A DNA stretch of 58,000 bases from Adiantum capillus-veneris (Eukaryota; Streptophyta; Polypodiopsida; Polypodiales; Pteridaceae), in assembly GCA_014529385.2 (NCBI GenBank), contig CM043953.1, positions 108,634,549-108,692,548 on the forward strand, written 5' to 3'. Each line of letters starts with the position of its first letter. The stretch's first letter is position 1. This document shows positions 52,952 to 58,000 of this stretch, piece after piece. The notes below the pieces were generated by a model. That model was given only the letters and a program-made list of their open reading frames with translations, searched no databases and was not told where the DNA came from. Position numbers and translations under genes: made by a program.

Positions 52952-53305
52952 TTGGAAGCCTTAATACACTTTGAAACAGCTGAAGATTCAAAAGATTCCG
53001 GTTCTTGTGTGACAACGGACAAGCACATAACCCCTTCTATGGCCGTGATCCAGGCAGAAAAAGTTGCCTCATCACCGCTCTTGCAGAATAAAGTCTTTGT
53101 TTTTGAACAGATACCAAATGCAGTGGTGAATGATAATTTTTCAAACTTGAAGACTCCAGTCCTTACGTTCAAGGGTGCAAAGGATAAAACAGATACAGAC
53201 TCTTACAACACGACTTTAGTCGATGCAATTGAATCTTTGGACACAACTAGTTCCAGTGATAAACCTTTACAAACGGATGTACCTCTAAATACTACTCTGT
53301 CTTAG
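52952..53305 (+). CDS. Element I second ORF, unknown
   Basis: 117 codons, MEALIHFETAEDSKDSGSCV to a stop at 53303. Rich in Ser, Thr, Asp and Val, no domain, membrane segment or signal peptide recognised. Sits between the gag-like frame and the 3' LTR, in the place where pol would be expected. Confidence 0.35.
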   Translation: MEALIHFETAEDSKDSGSCVTTDKHITPSMAVIQAEKVASSPLLQNKVFVFEQIPNAVVNDNFSNLKTPVLTFKGAKDKTDTDSYNTTLVDAIESLDTTSSSDKPLQTDVPLNTTLS

Positions 53306-53667
53306 TCTACGACATGCCTTCAGGAGGATTTTACTATTCCATAAACCAATGGAATACCTTGCAGATTTCCAACCATTGGTCTTCACTCAATAGAAAACTC
53401 AAGTCAGTTTACCAATAGTTTCACTTGAAGCAGATAAAGATTCAATCTTTTCTTGGACAAAGCTCGACGTTACAAATGACTCTGACAAAAGCACTAATCA
53501 AGTTGCAGATATGATCAGTTTTCAGTATGGCAAAAAAGCTATGGTCAATAACAGTGCCATGACATGGGACTTAACAGTTAGAGCTTTCGATGCAGAAGCA
53601 AGTAGAAATACATTTTCCTTCTCCCAAAGTTTCTACTACCCTCAGCTTTATTTTAAATGGGAGAGAA

Positions 53668-54095
53668 TGTTACGATTATGACCTATTATTACACTCTTCT
53701 TGATTCATTACAGATGCAAATGCTAAGTGTGACTAACCCAAGAGGACCCCTGTTCTCGAATGGTCACAACCCTTCGCTCTAAAGTCATGCCTCTTCACCA
53801 ACAGCCACACTCCTTCGACGACTAGTCATGTCCCTGCAACCAATGGTTGCGGCTCTTGGATGTGTCGATTCGCCTAAAGACATGTCTATTCGCCTAAAGG
53901 ACGTGTCTCTTCGTGAAGGGTCATATCTTTTCATATGAACCTGTTCATCTCCTATATAAGGAGCCTATTGGACTTAGTATCAATCAATCAAACACACAAT
54001 CTTCTAAGTCTCATCTCGGAGTCAAGTTTAAGTTTTTTAAGTCTTCATCATGAATTGAAGTACTTAATTAAGGATTAGTAACTAGAATCCTTACA
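53668..54095 (+). repeat. 3' LTR of I
   Basis: 428 bp, similar to the 5' LTR with scattered substitutions and small indels (for example about ten bases missing near 53855). TATATAAGG at 53953-53961. Confidence 0.9.
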
Positions 54096-54384
54096 ATCAA
54101 ACCTTGCGATACTTTCTCACACAAACGAAGTTGTTTGAGAAACACATGCGATGGGCAAACAACTTGTCAATGTTCCATTTTCAGATTATGCATGTGGAAG
54201 GAGAAAAGAACACGGTGACTGATACATTGTCACGAAAGTCCCAAATTTCGGTTGTGTCAATTCTGTACCATTGTGAACTAGATGAAATGAAGACACAATA
54301 TGCTAAAGATTCAGATTTTGCAAGGATTTATGATCATCTTGTTGATGGGCAACATCATGAGCACTATATGCTTAAGAATGACTG
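54096..54384 (+). pseudogene. F RNase H end and integrase tether
   Basis: QTLRYFLTQTKLFEKHMRWA, MHVEGEKNTVTDTLSRKSQI, then ELDEMKTQYAKDSDFARIYD, as after RNase H in gypsy pol. Cut after MLKNDC by the LINE tail. Confidence 0.85.
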
Positions 54385-55199
54385 TTTTTTTTTCCCGAAA
54401 AAAAGATCCTTCCATTAGTTAATAAACCTGCCCATAGGGCTACAATCACCTCTACTAGAGAGGTCTATATCAATAGCAAGGGGAGACTCTCCCAATGAAA
54501 AAGCAGAATATGTACAACAGGGACTAAATCACGAAATGGGAGGAGGAAAAAGCCACAGAGGTGGACGGTAGTGCCATCTGGGTACACCGTGGACCATGGT
54601 GAAGAATGGCCTTGGACGCCAAAGTCACAAGAAAGCCTCTCTGCGCTCCCGCATGCGGTCCGAACTTCCCTGGAGTCTCTCGAACTGGCCCCTGAGAGTG
54701 TGGACCAACTCCAGCCAAACATCACGAACAGTCTCTATCGATGGAACAGGGTGAGCCTCAAAGATGCGGAAGCAGCGGACCCACCAAATGAACCACTGCA
54801 CCACTCCTGGGGACGGGGGGGGGGGGGGGGGGGGGGGGGGGGTGGGGTGGGGGTAAGCTCTATGGAAAGCTGAAGTGTGGCTCGGCCCCCCTGGATCACG
54901 ATCATCCTCTTGGTGGAAGCCAACTCAAACTGGAGCGTAGGGCTTGTAAGAGTGGTCTAGGCTGCAGCACCGCAAGTGTATTGTCGCGTTGTGGAAAGAG
55001 CAGGCATCAGCCGAAGAACCCGAAGCCAAACCTGTTGTGCCATGGGGCAGTCCCACAGACAATGTCGCTGACTCTCCAAAGGATGACCACAAGCTGCACA
55101 TGCTGTCAAAAAGCCACTGAGTATTGGCCAGCTCCAGTTGCTGTAGCTCTGTGTGCAACGAGCCACTGGAACAAAGTGACTCTCCTCGGTTGTCTGGAG
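54385..55199 (-). pseudogene. LINE 3' fragment with zf-RVT and poly(A) tail
   Basis: Minus strand: zf-RVT pattern CAACGHPLESQRHC then LWDCPMAQQVWLRVLRLMPA (about 55110-55000), followed in other frames by RCFRIFEAHP and RDVWLELVHTL (about 54770-54690). The 3' end GAAGGATCTTTTTTT, then CGGG, then nine A (plus strand T at 54385-54393) is the tail. Same family as 11009-11517 and 12109-12769. Its upstream part is cut by element J at 55200. Confidence 0.75.
54815..54842 (+). repeat. Homopolymer of 28 G
   Basis: Twenty-eight consecutive G, followed by T, GGGG, T, GGGGG. In the LINE frame it encodes a Pro run. Length may vary through slippage or sequencing. Confidence 0.9.
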
Positions 55200-57227
55200 T
55201 GTCATAAAATTTAATATCTAACTAACTCAAATGATTTTATTGATCGTTCAATCTGGGAGACTAAACGGGAACAAGAGTTAGAATATAGACATGTGCTTAT
55301 GGATCTATCTCAACACGGGGCCAAAGTCAAGGGGTCTAAATGAGAGATGGTCTGTCAAAGAGCAATGCTAGCTAATGGAGCTTGAAAGACCTTAGGGTTA
55401 GCTTCATTAAAGACCTCCAAAGGTTAGTGTTAAAAGTCTTTAGACCTAGGGCCTTAGGTTAAGCTAGGCCCATGCATTTGGTGTTTCATATTTAAGATGC
55501 TAGGCATGCTTGATGACTAAGGTCCTTGGCCAAGCTGGCCCTATGCTTAAGGTGTTCCAAGGTCAACAAGCAACCCTACATACAGGGGGGCGAGCCTACA
55601 AGCTAGGGGCATGAGAGAGAGTGAACCCATGCTCATGCTAAGCCTCTACTTGTTGACTAAGGTGCTTGAGAAGCTTCCCATGCTTGGAGGGTAAGGTACT
55701 TGAGGGACTTGAGTCAAAAAGATGCCCTACAAAGGAGGGGGCGAGCCCCAAAGCTAGGGGAATGTTTGACTCAACCTCTCACTCGCCCAAAGGACACCCC
55801 TTCCTCAAGGGGCACAAGGACACATGTCAGGTTCTCCCTATGCTTAGCCACATGGGGTGCTTGAATCCTATTGGCTAGGCTAAAGAGGGGTCCAATGAGC
55901 ATTTAGAATAATTAATTGATTGTTTAGACATTTATCAAGCCCTCTCTCTCAAAGGGGAAAGGAGGACACTTGTCCAAAGGCTACCTCTATTGCTTCAATT
56001 GGCCCACGCTTGTGATTGGCTAGGCTTGAAGGAGCCAATGAGCATAAGACATGAGCTACAAAAGGGAGTCAACCCAAGCATGTAGGGGGCTTGCTTGCAA
56101 GATATACACTCTTCCACACACACACACACACACACACACTCTCATTGTGTGAAATGCTAAGTGCAAGAGCTTCATCTCCTTCTCCAAGCTTGTTGAGAAG
56201 TTGAGAGCCTACACCAACACTCTTGGCTATGGAATGCAAATCCAACCAAGAGCCCTACTTCAATGCTTAACCTTGCCATTTTCTTCATCATCATTATTAT
56301 GCTATTATGCTATGCTATGCAACAAGAGTGATGATAAGTGAGAAACTATTTCTTTCTCGTAAGAATGTTTCTTCTTCCTCGTCCCTACCCTCATTCTCTG
56401 CTAGCTCTCTCCACATTTGAAGGTGTTTGAGGTCTTGGGATTGAGGCCGGGGACAAGTTAATGCTTTCAATTAGGTAAATTACGGGCATAATTGTGGTGC
56501 ATGAAGCTCTCTATCTTCATTGCACCATCAAGGTCTCAAGGAACACAAATCTTGTATTGTATCAAGTCTCTTTAGGAAAGAAATTATAATATAAAAGCCT
56601 TTTGGTGGGGGGACCAGCTCCACATAAATCCGGTCCTAATTGTCATCAAATTCTCTAACTCTCTCTCTTGCAAAAGTATTGATCATGCCAAGTTAATTAA
56701 GTATAATGGTTATGTGTCCCCAAAGAGTTGGTCTAACGGTAAGGCTTTGGCCTCTCCAAGTATGGGTTGTGGGTTCAAATCCCCCGTTCGGTCACACTCT
56801 AGAGGGACACCTTGTGCTCACCTGGTGTTCACGTTGCTAGGGCTCTTGCCCTTGGACACTCGAGTGCATCCTCCACATGGGGTGGGTCACCCGAGGAGGA
56901 GGTTCCTAGCTGGTTGCTACGAGTTCTCTCCGTCGTACCCAGCATGTGGTGCATCAATTAGGTGGCCATGGTGATGCCTACGCGTGGCTCTTGCCCGATG
57001 GTACGCGGCCCTTGCCCGACCATGTAGCATGGCTAATATTTGGAAGGGATAAACACCTCCCCCTGTGGGCCATATGGTGTGTCGAAAAAAAAAAAAAAAA
57101 GTATAATGGTTATGTTGCTACCGCTAATTAAGTTCACTTCTATGTTCTCAAAGTAGTCTCATAAAAATGCTCATTATAGTTCTCTTAATTCCGCTATTCT
57201 CAATGTCCATAATCCATTTCCATTACA
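55200..57227 (+). repeat. 5' LTR of J
   Basis: Start inferred from TGT and from the end of LINE similarity, end from the primer site. Contains many short repeats around CTAGGC/AAGCTAGG (about 55440-55760), an AC microsatellite (about 56115-56140) and the SINE. No second LTR is available for comparison, so the boundaries rest on the motifs. Confidence 0.65.
56716..57100 (+). mobile_element. tRNA-derived SINE
   Basis: About 385 bp. The head has RNA polymerase III promoter boxes: A box TGGTCTAACGG (56729-56739) and B box GGTTCAAATCC (56772-56782), spaced as in a tRNA gene. Ends in 16 A (57085-57100). The 15-17-bp direct repeat (AA)GTATAATGGTTATGT stands at 56699-56715 and 57099-57115. Duplication length and A tail indicate LINE-driven retroposition. 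Confidence 0.9.
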
Positions 57228-57228
57228 T

Positions 57229-57239
57229 TGGTATCAAAG
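57229..57239 (+). other. Primer binding site of J
   Basis: TGGTATCAAAG, one base after the LTR end; initiator tRNA-Met type with one mismatch. Confidence 0.75.
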
Positions 57240-57633
57240 ATAAAGGTTTCTTTTTTCTTGCTTAAGAAGAGAGGTCCTTAAGTTGTCCATGAAAGGTTGG
57301 ACCTGTTCATTGCAATAGGGTAAGTGGGATAGGGATCTATTATCTTGGTTGAAAAGGACGTCATTCAAGGTACACCGTTGGGAACTATAGTCTTAATAAT
57401 GAACTCTCTCGGGGCTTGCCTTTGACTTAACCATTATTGAGCTACTAGCAAGCTTAACAGGAACCTAATCAACCGAGCAATGTTAGACCCTCTCCACTAG
57501 TCTTTTCAATCAACACTCTCTAAACCACGGGTGAGGCTGCTTGAGAACTAATTTTCAAAGGTAAAGAAGAGTAGCGACTAAGGTTTTTGAGGGTACCAAA
57601 GCACAAAGTAATTTATACATAAGTTTAACTAGC
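57240..57633 (+). other. Leader of element J
   Basis: Non-coding leader between primer site and gag; no other feature seen. Confidence 0.6.
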
Positions 57634-58000
57634 ATGGCTGACAATAATCAAGAGAGTAGAATGAATATTGACAAGTTTGATTTTGCATATGAAGGTGCTA
57701 ATGATGATGCCCCATGTTTGTTAGTTAGCTTGTTACTAGGTTGCAACAAGCTATGGGCAACCCTGCTTTGCAAGCCGAAGTTAACCAACAACTTCGTGCT
57801 TATGGGATTTCCCTACCTCTCCAAGAAGAGAGAGAGCTTAGGAAGCCTCTTGTTGAGGCTTCCAAAAGAAGACTCTCTCCGATCAGAGAAGAGGAGGAAT
57901 CCAATGAACGAGCAATAAGTGAATCCCCGAATTCCTCTGACGATGTGGCTCCACGAAGACGGCGGTCTCAACGATCCCCAACTCCTCCCAAGAGGAAAAG
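57634..58000 (+). pseudogene. J gag N-terminal part
   Basis: ATG at 57634: MADNNQESRMNIDKFDFAYE. Near 57735 the frame changes and continues as TRLQQAMGNPALQAEVNQQL, RAYGISLPLQEERELRKPLV, then SPIREEEESNERAISESPNS and an Arg/Ser/Pro-rich stretch to the window end. The open zero frame to 57918 after the shift is not the conserved-looking one. gag by position after the primer site and by composition. Confidence 0.6.

Larger units (their letters stand above)
50734..54095 (+). mobile_element. Element I: non-autonomous LTR retrotransposon
   Basis: 3.36-kb element. LTRs 50734-51172 and 53668-54095 (TGT(C/T)ACGATT...CCTTACA). Primer site TGGTATCAAAGC at 51174 (initiator tRNA-Met type), purine run GGGAGAGAA before the 3' LTR. 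Interior has two gag-like or unknown frames but no protease, RT or integrase. It interrupts RNase H of F; comparison with related RNase H sequences suggests about 12 bp of target lost and no duplication (flanks TGTTG and ATCAA). Confidence 0.85.
46874..54384 (+). mobile_element. Element F: Ty3/gypsy remnant, split by several insertions
   Basis: Plus-strand gypsy element related to H by gag. Leader 46874-46942, gag 46943-49100, protease 49100-49420, RT 49560-50360, RNase H 50370-50733 and 54096-54250, spacer toward integrase to 54384. Interrupted by a solo LTR (47892-48423), element I (50734-54095), and ended by a LINE (54385). Its primer site and LTR end probably lie at 34485 beyond the C/E nest. 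Many frameshifts; inactive. Confidence 0.8.
55200..58000 (+). mobile_element. Element J: LTR retrotransposon, 5' part
   Basis: LTR 55200-57227 (TGTCATAAAA...CATTACA), primer site TGGTATCAAAG at 57229, gag from 57634 running off the window. It interrupts the LINE (joint at TGGAG, 55195-55199). LTR is about 1.6 kb without the SINE. The target duplication cannot be checked because the 3' end is outside. Confidence 0.72.

Noticed and set aside
54571-54923. Gly-rich or Pro-rich protein across the G tract
   Set aside because: The Gly or Pro run is only the translation of the 28-G homopolymer in a LINE remnant.
55640-55900. Possible host gene at 55666-55878
   Set aside because: Short, no domain, inside the LTR of J, rich in AAGCTAGG-type repeats.
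56716-56790. tRNA gene
   Set aside because: A and B boxes are present but no cloverleaf with paired acceptor stem could be drawn, and the A tail with target duplication shows a SINE.

Overview
The window is nuclear DNA of a land plant. No cellular gene could be supported; almost every base belongs to nested transposable elements. Plant evidence: Ty3/gypsy chromoviruses with a C-terminal chromodomain, a Tat-type gypsy family with two RNase H domains, initiator-Met tRNA primer sites, plant-type telobox motifs (AAACCCTA) in LTRs, a LINE with a zf-RVT end and a tRNA-derived SINE. The dense nesting suggests a large, gene-poor genome. I cannot name the species.

Layout, with working names. 1-772: LTR remnant, plus strand. 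Element H (minus, gag-only) runs from 778 to its 5' LTR at 9833-11008 and has 5-bp target duplication TGGGG/CCCCA. It is split by G1 (minus chromovirus, 2322-8515, duplication CAACA). A 1.1-kb inversion (11009-12108) cuts H's 5' LTR and a neighbouring LINE. G2 (minus, same family as G1, 12770-18884, duplication GCGAG) lies in that LINE and carries a 161-bp hAT-like MITE. 19258-21345: short LTR-like repeats with no recognisable coding. 21346-22112: integrase/chromodomain remnant D. Element B (minus chromovirus) occupies 22113-22202 and 30925-34380, split by A (plus, Tat-like, 22203-30920).

34485-46942: the primer site and leader of element F (plus) are separated by a nest of two minus Tat-like copies. 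E (43207-46869) retains its 5' half and C (34500-43206) is nearly complete. F (gag, protease, RT, RNase H) continues to 54384, broken by a solo LTR (47892-48423) and by gag-only element I (50734-54095). 54385-55199: LINE with a 28-base G tract. From 55200 a further LTR element, J, starts; its LTR carries a SINE (56716-57100) with a 15-17-bp target duplication, and its gag runs off the window.

No element looks self-sufficient. The two Tat copies share the same integrase catalytic substitution, stop and frameshift. The two G copies share the same integrase deletion. H and I are gag-only. Because several of these have clean target duplications, the sequence suggests families mobilised in trans. 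All three Tat-like insertions sit at the tetranucleotide ACGT, duplicated as 4 bp, which is the most unusual signal in the window.
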